From Trichomonas tenax (taxonomy: Eukaryota; Parabasalia; Trichomonadida; Trichomonadidae), in contig JALKBU010000622.1 in assembly GCA_023091735.1 (NCBI GenBank), positions 1 through 30,475 on the forward strand: 30,475 bases of DNA. Direction: 5' to 3'. Both the position numbers and the translations under genes were made by a program. Shown one piece after another: positions 8,648 through 19,256 of the stretch (within the stretch, counting starts at the first letter, position 1; each line of letters begins with the position of its first letter). The notes beneath the pieces were generated by a model. The model worked only from the letters and a program-made list of their open reading frames with translations. It did no database searches and had not been told where the DNA came from.

Positions 8648-9568
8648 TTAAATTTTCTCAGTTCCATACTGAGTCTGGAAGGCCGAGTACATTCTATGGT
8701 ATGACCATATGTTGATCTTATAAAATAATCCAATCTGAATGAGACGCAAAATGCGTATATATAGTGGAATTTCTTGTGGATGCAGTGCAACGGTATTGTT
8801 TATATACACTTGACGCACTTTACAATGCTCTAACTTTCCCAGTTTATTAGCTTCAACTGTGAAAAACTGATCACTTATGTGTGAGTTTGCAAATATCTTA
8901 TAGGCTGCTTCTTTTGTCAATAGCCTTGTCACAAGGAAGTTGTCATCTGTCTTAAAAATCTTAAACAATCGATGTTCAAATGAAGTAAAAATATCTTTCG
9001 AATTGGGTCTAACTCCTATGACCATTTGTCTATGGTTCTTTCCTAAAGCAGAAATAAATGTATTAAATGGCGATAAATCGTGGAATTCGTAAAAATCAAC
9101 AAGGAAAACAATGTTGCCTTTAGATCTAAGAACTGCTGAGCGGAAAAAGTCGCCTTTTGTAAGCTTTGTACTGTAACTGCATACCATTAAAAGCTGGCAA
9201 ATGTGTGTATTAATTCGGATAAGTGATCTGTTGGAAATTCTTGAAGTTTGGAATATGACAATGATTTGGATGTTATAATTCGGATGTATTTGTTTATAGC
9301 TTGTTAAAAATTTGATGGAATCGTTGACTTCGCTTTCATAATTCTCTGTTAAACCAAGAATGAAAGTTGTGTCTATGGGTACTGCCTGGTCTGGTTCAAC
9401 AAGGTGCTTTAATTCTGTGTCGTGTTGTTTGATAGGTTTTATTCGAGAATGTAACATGTCTGTGTCGTCATATAGAGTCGTGTCTGGATACAAAACAACG
9501 AAAAGAACGTAAATGAATGAGAAAATGACAACAAGAATAATGCAAAAATTGATAAATTCAAGAAGCAA
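8648..9568 (-). pseudogene. ALG5-like (GT2) membrane protein with catalytic motifs lost and no ATG; pseudogene or pseudoenzyme
   Basis: The frame gives about 306 residues. Residues 5-28 form one hydrophobic segment, as in the single N-terminal anchor of ALG5 (dolichyl-phosphate beta-glucosyltransferase, ER membrane, makes the glucose donor for N-glycan precursors). The GT2 layout is still visible: a strand at 101-106, TKGDFFRSAVLRSKGNIVFL (137-156; family pattern GKGGA...RG), TRLLTKEAA (214-222) and a C-terminal IRILRLIQIGLFYKINIW (271-288). The DDGS motif, the metal-binding DAD (here VDF, 157-159) and the RDTQCGFK motif are all missing. The open frame starts after a TAA with no ATG; its first possible start is TTG 9568. 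An ATG at 9603 is out of frame by one base and could be joined through a T5 run (9573-9577 on the plus strand). Either a recent frameshift, a sequence error or an inactive paralogue explains this. Confidence 0.5.
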
Positions 9569-9727
9569 AAGATTTTTGAAATAACCTTAATTATCAATTT
9601 CATTTCCCATCTCATTCTATTTAATATTATACAATACTCTATGACTATATGCTAAATTATAATTTCTGTCCTGGGAAATCATAATATATAATCAAATGAT
9701 ATAAATATTCATACATGCATAAGTTGT

Positions 9728-10288
9728 TTATTGGACAACACTTTTTATGGCATCAAGAACTTCTGGACACTCTTTGAACATGAAATGACCTAAATTCTTA
9801 TAATTTCTATATTCTAAGTCATTTTCAGGAAGTTCTTTGAGGATAAGCTTGATGTGGTCAACTGATATTTTTGGATCATCATCACTGAATAACAACTTGA
9901 TAGGGCACTTAATTTTTCTAATATTTTCCCAATCTACACCAACTGAATAGAATTTACGTCTTTCTGGCCTCTTTATCGATGTAGGAGCAACCAGAACAAC
10001 ACCTTTCAGTTTAGGATTAAGATACAATAAATCACCAACAATCTTTAACACAAAGAATCCACCGAGAGAGTGGCCAACAATATAAAGATCATCATATTGC
10101 TCCGCACCATCTAGCAATGAGCAAAACGTTTCCTTCCATTGAGAATAATCTGGATCTTCAGAATTAGGATATGAGGGTGCAATTACGAGTGTTTCGTCAT
10201 CACTCAATGTTTTCTTTACCCATGGAAGCCACCATGAATTCTCAGATCCTGTTACACCATGAGTGAGAAATATCAAGCTTCTTGGCAT
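9728..10288 (-). CDS. Small alpha/beta-fold serine hydrolase, RBBP9/YdeN type
   Basis: The protein is 186 residues, the usual size of this family (bacterial YdeN about 190, human RBBP9 about 186). It opens with a beta strand and oxyanion-side motif (LIFLTHGVTGSENSWW, 5-20), followed by LPWVKKTL. The nucleophile elbow is GHSLGG with Ser74. The likely triad is completed by Asp in SDDDP (136-138) and His168 in NLGHF. Members are serine hydrolases whose natural substrates are mostly unknown, so I assign no substrate. There is no signal peptide, so it is probably cytosolic. The ATG at 10286-10288 is the only sensible start. The upstream minus-strand side is a 1.9 kb gene-free stretch; 159 bases separate it from the ALG5-like frame. 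The family is common in bacteria, so an old lateral transfer is possible but not shown. Confidence 0.8.
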   Translation of the reverse strand: MPRSLIFLTHGVTGSENSWWLPWVKKTLSDDETLVIAPSYPNSEDPDYSQWKETFCSLLDGAEQYDDLYIVGHSLGGFFVLKIVGDLLYLNPKLKGVVLVAPTSIKRPERRKFYSVGVDWENIRKIKCPIKLLFSDDDPKISVDHIKLILKELPENDLEYRNYKNLGHFMFKECPEVLDAIKSVVQ

Positions 10289-12173
10289 AAATAAATTTGA
10301 AGCTTTTCTCAGATCTTTATCACTAAAAATAGTATTTGAAGATAATCATCATTGTAATGAACTCGGAAACAGAAAATAAAGAAATATCAAATTTATAAAG
10401 TCAGCAATTTCTTTTGTAACTGGAGAAATATCAGCAGCAAATTGTGTGCTACATGTTTCCACTTATAATAAGCAAATATCGGTAAAATTAACAAATCTCT
10501 TTTGCAACCACACGAATTTAAAGTTATGTTCTGGCTTATAGCTTGTTGCAAAAGCCAAATCCGCAGAACAAGTCGTTAATTTGGATAAAAGTTTCTATGA
10601 ACCTCTCATAACACCAAATCCACTAACCAAATCAAGAATACAGTATGCCATATAAATTGGGATAACGATATAATGCTTCAGAAGTTTAGTTTCGACCTGC
10701 AAACAAATTTGGGAATCAAATCTCTCGTGAATGTCCGTAGATTGGACGCAAAGTAGGATATTCTGAATCCATTAAAGATATGTATGTTGGGAATCAAACG
10801 AAAGTGAATAGAAAGAAAATGGTAAAAACTACTAAAGAAACGGAAAACTAAAACTTGTGCATAAATTCCTTAAATTTTTTTTCAATGATTGAAGTTTTGA
10901 ATGAGTTTTCAAAAATTTTATGTTTCTACAAGATATTGCTAGCAACATGATTTAGAATCATTTTCAATTTAGAATCAGGGTTTGGTATTGAATTAAATGG
11001 TCAAATTTACTGAAGAAAATGGTTAGATAAGTTAAAGCAAAAGACAAGATCAAAAAGATTTCTTGGATTTTTTTGAGTTGATTTACAATTTGTTTGTGTT
11101 TGATATTTCGATGCTCAGAAACAATTAGCATTCAATTTTCTAAAACTCATTCAATGTCCTATCAAAACCTATCTTGCAATTTTCTTTCAAATACCATTTT
11201 AAAAGCATAAATCAATAACTTCCGATTGAATGTTATATCAATCTATCATATATGTGTATCATCTATATCTAAGCATAACTTCACATTTTTGCGAATTTGT
11301 GTTTCTGATCTTTCAAATTCATTTACAATAGTTCACAAAAAATAAATATCGGTTTTTACATTCCACTACAATGATGGTAATTACACGAAATAATAGCAAA
11401 AACGAGTTTAGCATTCTTCAGAAAAATTGATTGCCAACGAAGATTCGATTTTATGTCTTAACATGATATTTCTGCTTTATGGCCGATTTAGAACATATTT
11501 AAAACGGAATTTTTTTCATATTCAATATCAAAACAAAATTGCTCAAAAAACAATGATAAACGAGAGTACGATTGCTATTGCCGAAATACTCCGTCATCAT
11601 GGGTAAGACATGGTCCCGTGCGTTGGCAAGAAGTACTTCCCCACCTGTTTCGTCGTCTACAATAAACGTTACAATGATAATATTAAAAGAAAAGGTTGAG
11701 TGTAGGGACAAATTTTGGTTGAAAACTCGACATTTTTATTTTAGCCTGTTTGACTGTGTAATAGCTTCTTTTCAATCTTTGCTTTATAAATGATGTTCTT
11801 CTGTTGTTTTAAAGTTCATATTTCGCTGAAAAATCAACTTTTGTAATATACACCTTATTTAAATTAAGAATAGACTTGGTTGATGAAGGAGAATTGATTT
11901 GCAATGTAATTAAACCTTTTATCAAAATCTTGAAAAATTCCAAAAAATCTAAGGATGCTTTTATCGCAAAGCAATCATGAAATTGATAGAAAACTTTATA
12001 GCATAAAAGTTTCACGCATCAAAATCGTCCAAAAGTCTATAATTTGGGAATTGAAAATGTCAAACTTATCAAAATGCTCTGAAATTGCGATGCTTGGCGC
12101 CTGTATAGCCAAAAACACATAAAAACACAAAAACGAAAAATTCCAAAATCCAAAGCCAAGAAAATAATAAAAA
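10289..12173. other. 1.9 kb intergenic region with two weak coding-like islands
   Basis: This is the longest gene-free stretch in the window, between divergently transcribed genes, so it should hold both promoters. Two islands are richer in G/C than the rest. At 10380-10652 a plus-strand frame of 91 codons is broken by one TAG (10539-10541) and then degenerates into stops. At about 11535-11700 both strands have short open frames with non-repetitive, protein-like composition. Neither could be assigned to a family. The rest is plain AT-rich sequence. No initiator matching TCA-pyrimidine-(A/T) lies next to the BEACH gene ATG. Confidence 0.35.
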
Positions 12174-15100
12174 ATGCAACGTGACCGGAATAGTTTGTCA
12201 GAACGACTATTACAAGTCACTGATCCGAACTTATACGACATATTGTACAGATTTCTGGTCAATATTGCGTTGCCTGATGATGATGGATCGAGTTTTTACC
12301 AAATTTTATCAACAATTAAATTTCCTTTATTGGATATTAAAACCATCAACAGAGTATCGTCTGCACCTCTCTCTGGGTATTCCATTGTTGAACGTTTGGT
12401 GCCAATTAAATCATTTTTTGTTTTTAATCAAGATTTATTGACAGAATTTTATAAATATATTAACGATGATATAGCAAAAAAGCCATCCTCGACAATTATT
12501 TTGTACTACATTGTGTTATCATGGAATTGTCATCAAAATTTGGCTGATTCCGAATCATTTTTTCCCGAAATAATCAGTATAATATCGAAATTCAGACAAA
12601 TCATTAATTCTCCGCTTTACCACTACATATTGAACACTGTCTGTTCGAGATTTATGGAAGTTTCGACGATACCAATTTCTCAAAACTTGATAGAGTTAAT
12701 ATTTCAAGAGATAAATGAGCACAACTTCGAATTTGCATCAGAGATATTAAGCAAAACAGTGTTAAATCGCGATACAAACTCGTTTTTATATTTAACAAAT
12801 TTATTTAATTCATGTATTTCAACAAATCCTGATCGTTTCGCAAATCTCGACCTTCAAATTCTCGTAAATACGTTATATCGGAATATGATGGAGTTTGATG
12901 AAACTCCATTAAGTATTTTATCGACTTTAGGCGCTGTTGTTAAGGACACATATTTAATCGAGGCAGTGAAGGATTTACCTTCGCATTTATGTCACAAACT
13001 TAAACCAAAACCGCAAAGTTTCTCTCATCCCGAAGAATCCGAATATATTCAGATCGATATTAAATGCATTACGAGAGAATTCTCTTTCTCTCCTGAAACA
13101 GTTGATCTGTTTCCAAACGGCATTGATGAGTTTCCTCCTTCAGCTTATGATTCAACACTCACTTTTGATGATTTAATCTCGAATGAAGACAAAAAGGTTT
13201 TGAAAAGCATTATATTGTTCTTGAGTAGAATGGATGACATATATTCAGAAGTTTTCTTCAAATCATTTGTTGAATATGTGAATGATGATAGTTATATTTT
13301 ATTTTTGTATATTTTAGCAAATATTAGGAAAATTAAGATAACGGATCAGATTTTCGTCAAGCTTTTCGTTGTATTTCAACCAGGAATCACAGTATTTAAG
13401 CCACCAGTTATTATTAATCAAATTAATTTTTACAGAAAAATTGTGTTGTATATATTCTCTATTCATGATCCTGCATTAATCGGAAAATTGATTCAATTGA
13501 ACGAAGAACATCCATTACTTCTCGCTGATATAATTGGAAGAATTAATAACAAATTGTCTTTATACGATTTATCTATTCTCACTGATGACAACATCATTGG
13601 TATCCTTATCAATACATACACCGTTCTAACACAGCTCGTTATAAAAGAAATTGAAATTCCTGCATCAAGAAAAGCTCTTGTTTCAGTCATTGTCTTCATA
13701 TTCGCTTTACTTGAGAACAAACCTGCAGCAGCAAGGTGCTTCTTATCACCAATTTTTGCATCAGGATTCTTATCACGTGTTTTAGAGCCATCAATGCAAA
13801 AGCCAATCATCAACGCATTGCATACATTCCTCACAGAGTTCTCCAACAGCGATGTTTCACTTCTTCAGCCACTCGTTGAGTTCATTTGTGGCATTTTAGG
13901 TGTTTGTCGCTCATTACCGAAGCATAACAGACTTTCGAGCATTGTCATTGATATGTTGAACTGCGTTAATGATTCTATAGCACACAATGCAGCAATAACA
14001 AACTGCTTCTCGCCTATTTTAACACCAGCAACATATTACTTGGTTGAGAATCCGTCGAAGGAACTCCTGAATGAAGTTCTTTATCTTTCTACACTTCTTG
14101 TCGATGAAACAACAAAGTTCCATATTTCTAATGAAGCTGCTGCTCTTTTGTCTGCAGCCGCACGTGCAGCAGAGTCAGAGACAGTGTCTGATACAACAAT
14201 ATGCGGCCTTCTGACAATCATCGCTAATAGCAGAGCTGCTTCACCGAAAGTTAGGTTCCTTATGAAAGAATATTCGATGATCAATGTTCTTATTTCAGTT
14301 CTTAGGACAGAAAAACAATTCATTGAGATAATAGATCTTCTTCAACAACTTTGCAAACACTCGCTGCACAATTGCAGAATCTGTCATAAAGGAGAACTTG
14401 ATCTTCTTTTGCTCGAAATCATTAAGAATCATGACAAAGAATTCACATTCAGGAATATTAAATATTCGATCCAAATATCGAAAGATAAAGTTGTTGAAAT
14501 CATTTTACCAATGATAACAACGATTTCTTCATTCATTTCATCACAACAAGTTGTAATGTCACTACTATCTGTTATTTCACCAGCAGAAGACAGAACATTC
14601 TCAGATTTTGCTGTTTCTGCTATGAAAGAGATTGGATCTTCATTAGGTTTAGTTATGCAGGCACCAAAGGTCATTACTCCACTAGGAGATCCCTCCATTA
14701 ATGTAGAAATTTCTGGAGTTAAATCAAATCATATCAACGGTGGCTTCACAATACAGTTCTGGCTTCAAGTTGACTGTCCTGCAGCTCTAATGTCAACGAG
14801 ATGCCCACAGATTATACAGATAAATGATTCTCAGGATATCATCTTCAGACTGCATTTGTCTGGAACTTCCATTTTGTGCAATATCTTCTCTAACAATGGA
14901 TTAAGCTATGCAGCTCTCGCGCAGAGTATGCCATCATGCACATGGTTTGTTGCGACTGTTGCTGTTAACATTGATGACAAAAACTCAAGTGTTTCTTTGT
15001 ATATCAATGGAAAACTTTTGCAAACATATTCTGTTGCTTTGTCCAATTTTCATGAAGGAAATCTCGGAGTTCGCATTGGTGGCGTCGCATCAAATCCTGA

Positions 15101-18100
15101 AGATGTTCCATTCGACTGCCGTATTGGTGATATCTGGTTCTTCGGTGAATACTTGGACAAGAGAACAATATCAGAAATGAATATGCTCGGTGCGAGAGCC
15201 AGCGATGTTGGAACGCTTGCAATTTTCTCATATCCACCAAGTGTTTTGGCATCTGGCATCACAACTAAGTTAAACAAAGGTCCAATGGAACTTCAGCAAT
15301 CATTACTCGAAATGTTCACAGCGAGAGTGACAGATTTAGTTCCTTTCTTCGCATATATGGACACAATGCCACCTCACTTCCCTCCACAACTTATTGATCT
15401 CATTCAATGCATTATTCCAAACCTCAGTTCAGGCAGTGTCGATATATTCCCTCTCGTTGCAGCACTGTTGATGAATGCACCTCCAGCAAAGCTCACTTAC
15501 AGCTTATACCAGAAGTTCTTTACAATTATCGAAAAATGCAATTCATCAACAATCACGCGTTCTTTGATTTCGAACATTTTGTTCAATCCTGAATTATGGT
15601 GCGTTTGCGAAGCCCGAGATTTATCTAGAATTGTCGCCCACTGGTCAAATTCTTTGTTCTCTACATCACCGAGCACATTTATGAGCTGCATCTCTATATC
15701 TCAAGTTCTCGCTGTTATGCGTCTCTATTTTTATTATACACCTATAGAGATTGAAATTATTCGTGCGAATGGCGATAGAAAGAGACCAGCAAATTTAGAC
15801 ATCGAACAATGCAGAACTAACTTATCTAGATTGATCTTTTCGATGTCCGTATTCAAGTTTACAACAAAAGATGCTGTTTGCATCATTTCTCACTGTTCGA
15901 CTTGTTCTGATACGCAACAGGTTATCAACCTGATGTATTTACTCACTGATATTGTAAAGTCGAACAAAGTTGATTTTCCACCACATGTTTCCAAGCTTAT
16001 CTATCACCAGATGAAACCTGCAAGTGAAGAAAGATTCGTTACAGCTGTTAAATTGCTTTATGCAATGAGCATGAAAGATTTCTTCTTGATTCACATTAAT
16101 TCCATTGTTTCACTTATTTCTGGTGTTTTTATCACATCAAAGCTTTACTCTTCTTTATTGGCAATCTTTAAGACTCATCATTTGATTTATCCTCTTCTCA
16201 TTGTCCTTGCAAATGCCCTTGATCTCCTTGATTCATTCACAGATGAACTTGCGCAGATTGAATTCACACATGAAGAAGCAACAATCTTAGTTCAGAACGA
16301 AATGTGGGCTTTCTGGCTCATTCTTATGGTCGTCAATGGCACAGATAAATGCTGGTCTGTCATCAAAGACATAATCATCAAAGTCTTCTTCGTTAAGCCG
16401 CAAATTACGATTATTGACGATATATTTATTATCATTGATCTTTTCGCGAATATTTCTGATTTCTGTGTTGAAGAATTCGGAAGATCTCTCTGCGAAACAA
16501 TTGTTCCTCTCATCGCAAGCTTAGAAATGTCCAAGCTTAACAGTTTATTCATTAAGAGATGTATCAAGTATTTGTTCTTTAGGATCAATGGTTCAAATAT
16601 AACGGATGCTTTACAAACATTGTTCGAGAATTCGCCATTCTCGTTATTTGATGTCACAAACAGTGTCTCAACAATGATGAAAGAACAGAGATTGATAACT
16701 GCTGATGATATACGTGAAGCATTCTCTTCCAAATTCGAAATCCAAAATTATCATTTCATGCTGAGAATGGATGACACACCAAGCATTCAAGATAAGAATT
16801 TGTTTGCTTCAACACTCGCTCTTCTCCAGAATTTGCAGTATTACGATGATGAAATGAAGTTCTGGGTCAGATATTTGATATCTTTGAACGAGCCAATCAA
16901 AAGAACGAAAGAATTATCGATAGAAATCAATGATTTCCTTCCTGTTTTCTATGAGAGCATGAACAGGCAATTTGTCAGTGGATTACAGAACTTCAGACTT
17001 ATTTTGTCTCAAATCATGGAAACAGGAAAGAGTCAATGCGTTAATTCTTTCATATCGATGAAAACAAGCGATGTTGGTTTATCTTCTTTCGACATTGATG
17101 TTTATCTCCAATCAATAAATATCAGCAATCAAATGGCGAACAGAGCCATCAGACGCTTCTGCAGACAGCACTCATACACGAACACAACATGGAAATACTT
17201 GTGTGAGATGAAACAGCCTTCAAGGAGTTTTTCAAATTGTTTAGGATTTGCTCAGCCAATTCTCAAGATTCCTTCATCGAACAGTCCTCCTGCTTCTGAG
17301 AAATTGAAGACTCCAAACGAAATAGAAGGTGTGGCTCTGTTCAATTGTACACACGTCAGACTGAAAGGTGATCAACATGCTGCTCTTCAGATATTCCCAG
17401 ACAAATTTGTGCTCACGAAAGTCGATAAAGTCATCGAAATACAGACCAAAGACATTTCATGCGTTCTTGTAAGAAATCGTTTACACAGATCTAACAGCTT
17501 CGAAGTCTTCTATCAAGAGCAGAAGTCGCTGCTTCTTGATTTCTCGCCACTCCAACTTTCTTCTGTTTTGCCAGCACTCATGAAATACCAAATCAGAAGC
17601 GTTCAAACTGTTTCGATGCAGAACTACTTCCCGCAATTGACATTCACAAAGATGTGGGTGAACAGAGAGATGACGAACTTCGAATATCTCATGCGTCTGA
17701 ATATATTTACTGGAAGGACTTATCACGATATGTCTTTGTACCCAATTCTCCCATGGGTCATCATGGACATGGAATCGGAGAAACTCGATCTCACGAAGCC
17801 ATCGACATTCAGAGATTTCACTAAATCCATTGTCGATCAGAAGGGATTCATGTACATGACAGCTCCCGTTAATTCTTCATACGTCAAATACTTCCTTGGA
17901 AAGATTCCGCCGTTCGATGATCCCGATAACTCCAAATTCTCGCTCGGTAAATTTGAATCGATTCCAAAGACAATAGAAGTAATAAAGAACGGAATGAACT
18001 CTGTAGAACTCACTCCTGAGTTCTTCTTCTCACCTGAATACTTCAGCGACATCGAACTTCCTAAGTGGGCCAAGAACGAATTCGAGTTTGTTTACTACAA

Positions 18101-19256
18101 TCGCCGCGCAATCGAAAGTGAGTTTGTCTCTCAGAATCTCCACAATTGGATCGATCTCATCTTCGGATACAAGGCCAGAGGCAATAACGGAACGAATATT
18201 TACAATCCAGTGCTCTACGAAGACGTTTGGTCATCGTGGACTGAAACGAATGCAGAGACGATCCAAAACACACTTAAAACTGCCGGACACATGCCACCGA
18301 TGATATTCCCCAATCCTCATCCAGCGCGGTTGCTTACAAAGACGGTTTCAGCGCTCACTGTTACATTCAACTACAGCCTCGAGAGAACAGACTTCATTGC
18401 AACTTCTCTGATCATCAGCAACTACGAATACATCTCCTACGTTTCTATTTGCTCTGATGGAGAAGTCGTGAGATACAGCGTCAACATAGAGACACCACAG
18501 CGCTCAACGTTCACGAGTTTTGGTGTCAAATGTCCGCCAAAGAAGAAGCATTGGGCGGCTTTGAAGCTACACAGAGCTTTAGCAATCGCTGATGGAGAGA
18601 AAGGAACAATCACCATTTTCAGTGAGAAAGGAATTGAAGAAATCAATGTTGGTCCATTCAACCTTCAACATTCAGCGAGTGATGTCAACACGTTGTTAAT
18701 CAGCTCCCAATCAGGCGATATGTATCTCTGGAAGCCGTCATTCAATGCCAATCTCAAGAAACTCGCAGGAAACTATTCCGATTACACAACGCAAATCGCC
18801 GTTTCAGAAGGATACGCGATATCAGCCACAGGAACTAAATCAGGCGCAATCATCTGCAACACCACTAATTCCACATTCTTGTGGTGCACAAACATTTCGA
18901 ACATCCCTCTAAAGATGATTGTAACGAGACTTTGGGGCTTCATTTTGTGCCAATGCAATCGCGAACTCGTTTTGCTATCATTGAACGGATCTTTGCTCAA
19001 AAGGACTGAGATAGACTTCACCGTCGCTGCCTGGTGCACGTGGGAGGAGTTAGGAGCGGATTTCATCGCAATTGCTGATGACAAAGGAAGAATTCGTGTT
19101 TTCGAAGCTTTTAAGTTGGAACTTGGCGATATCGTATTCAATTGTCGATGCCAGGTTCTAGCAATCAACTATATCAAAGAGAGCGCTGTGTTCAGCATAA
19201 TCACGCAGGATGGACACTGCAGATTGTTGCCAAGAGATCTTTGTCCAAATTTATAG
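12174..19256 (+). CDS. BEACH-domain protein with ConA-like, PH-BEACH and WD40 regions
   Basis: The 2360-residue protein has the architecture of the LYST/WDFY3/neurobeachin/Lvs family, large scaffolds in vesicle and lysosome traffic or autophagy. Residues 1-830 form a helical ARM-like solenoid. About 842-1006 is a concanavalin-type beta sandwich (GGFTIQFWLQVD, SLYINGKLLQTY, CRIGDIWFFGE). A second helical stretch runs to about 1700. About 1714-1810 fits the PH-BEACH domain. The BEACH domain runs from about 1820 to 2045, with WVNREMTNFEYLMRLN (W1828), YPILPWVI, TPEFFFSPEYF (from T1947) and HNWIDLIFGYKARG (H1990). The last 290 residues are WD40-like (GDMYLWKPSF, GRIRVFEAF). The BEACH core is compact: the segment normally between PEFF.PE and LP.WA is nearly absent. 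G/C content and codon bias rise from the 5' to the 3' half. ATG 12174 is the first in frame. Confidence 0.9.
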   Translation: MQRDRNSLSERLLQVTDPNLYDILYRFLVNIALPDDDGSSFYQILSTIKFPLLDIKTINRVSSAPLSGYSIVERLVPIKSFFVFNQDLLTEFYKYINDDIAKKPSSTIILYYIVLSWNCHQNLADSESFFPEIISIISKFRQIINSPLYHYILNTVCSRFMEVSTIPISQNLIELIFQEINEHNFEFASEILSKTVLNRDTNSFLYLTNLFNSCISTNPDRFANLDLQILVNTLYRNMMEFDETPLSILSTLGAVVKDTYLIEAVKDLPSHLCHKLKPKPQSFSHPEESEYIQIDIKCITREFSFSPETVDLFPNGIDEFPPSAYDSTLTFDDLISNEDKKVLKSIILFLSRMDDIYSEVFFKSFVEYVNDDSYILFLYILANIRKIKITDQIFVKLFVVFQPGITVFKPPVIINQINFYRKIVLYIFSIHDPALIGKLIQLNEEHPLLLADIIGRINNKLSLYDLSILTDDNIIGILINTYTVLTQLVIKEIEIPASRKALVSVIVFIFALLENKPAAARCFLSPIFASGFLSRVLEPSMQKPIINALHTFLTEFSNSDVSLLQPLVEFICGILGVCRSLPKHNRLSSIVIDMLNCVNDSIAHNAAITNCFSPILTPATYYLVENPSKELLNEVLYLSTLLVDETTKFHISNEAAALLSAAARAAESETVSDTTICGLLTIIANSRAASPKVRFLMKEYSMINVLISVLRTEKQFIEIIDLLQQLCKHSLHNCRICHKGELDLLLLEIIKNHDKEFTFRNIKYSIQISKDKVVEIILPMITTISSFISSQQVVMSLLSVISPAEDRTFSDFAVSAMKEIGSSLGLVMQAPKVITPLGDPSINVEISGVKSNHINGGFTIQFWLQVDCPAALMSTRCPQIIQINDSQDIIFRLHLSGTSILCNIFSNNGLSYAALAQSMPSCTWFVATVAVNIDDKNSSVSLYINGKLLQTYSVALSNFHEGNLGVRIGGVASNPEDVPFDCRIGDIWFFGEYLDKRTISEMNMLGARASDVGTLAIFSYPPSVLASGITTKLNKGPMELQQSLLEMFTARVTDLVPFFAYMDTMPPHFPPQLIDLIQCIIPNLSSGSVDIFPLVAALLMNAPPAKLTYSLYQKFFTIIEKCNSSTITRSLISNILFNPELWCVCEARDLSRIVAHWSNSLFSTSPSTFMSCISISQVLAVMRLYFYYTPIEIEIIRANGDRKRPANLDIEQCRTNLSRLIFSMSVFKFTTKDAVCIISHCSTCSDTQQVINLMYLLTDIVKSNKVDFPPHVSKLIYHQMKPASEERFVTAVKLLYAMSMKDFFLIHINSIVSLISGVFITSKLYSSLLAIFKTHHLIYPLLIVLANALDLLDSFTDELAQIEFTHEEATILVQNEMWAFWLILMVVNGTDKCWSVIKDIIIKVFFVKPQITIIDDIFIIIDLFANISDFCVEEFGRSLCETIVPLIASLEMSKLNSLFIKRCIKYLFFRINGSNITDALQTLFENSPFSLFDVTNSVSTMMKEQRLITADDIREAFSSKFEIQNYHFMLRMDDTPSIQDKNLFASTLALLQNLQYYDDEMKFWVRYLISLNEPIKRTKELSIEINDFLPVFYESMNRQFVSGLQNFRLILSQIMETGKSQCVNSFISMKTSDVGLSSFDIDVYLQSINISNQMANRAIRRFCRQHSYTNTTWKYLCEMKQPSRSFSNCLGFAQPILKIPSSNSPPASEKLKTPNEIEGVALFNCTHVRLKGDQHAALQIFPDKFVLTKVDKVIEIQTKDISCVLVRNRLHRSNSFEVFYQEQKSLLLDFSPLQLSSVLPALMKYQIRSVQTVSMQNYFPQLTFTKMWVNREMTNFEYLMRLNIFTGRTYHDMSLYPILPWVIMDMESEKLDLTKPSTFRDFTKSIVDQKGFMYMTAPVNSSYVKYFLGKIPPFDDPDNSKFSLGKFESIPKTIEVIKNGMNSVELTPEFFFSPEYFSDIELPKWAKNEFEFVYYNRRAIESEFVSQNLHNWIDLIFGYKARGNNGTNIYNPVLYEDVWSSWTETNAETIQNTLKTAGHMPPMIFPNPHPARLLTKTVSALTVTFNYSLERTDFIATSLIISNYEYISYVSICSDGEVVRYSVNIETPQRSTFTSFGVKCPPKKKHWAALKLHRALAIADGEKGTITIFSEKGIEEINVGPFNLQHSASDVNTLLISSQSGDMYLWKPSFNANLKKLAGNYSDYTTQIAVSEGYAISATGTKSGAIICNTTNSTFLWCTNISNIPLKMIVTRLWGFILCQCNRELVLLSLNGSLLKRTEIDFTVAAWCTWEELGADFIAIADDKGRIRVFEAFKLELGDIVFNCRCQVLAINYIKESAVFSIITQDGHCRLLPRDLCPNL

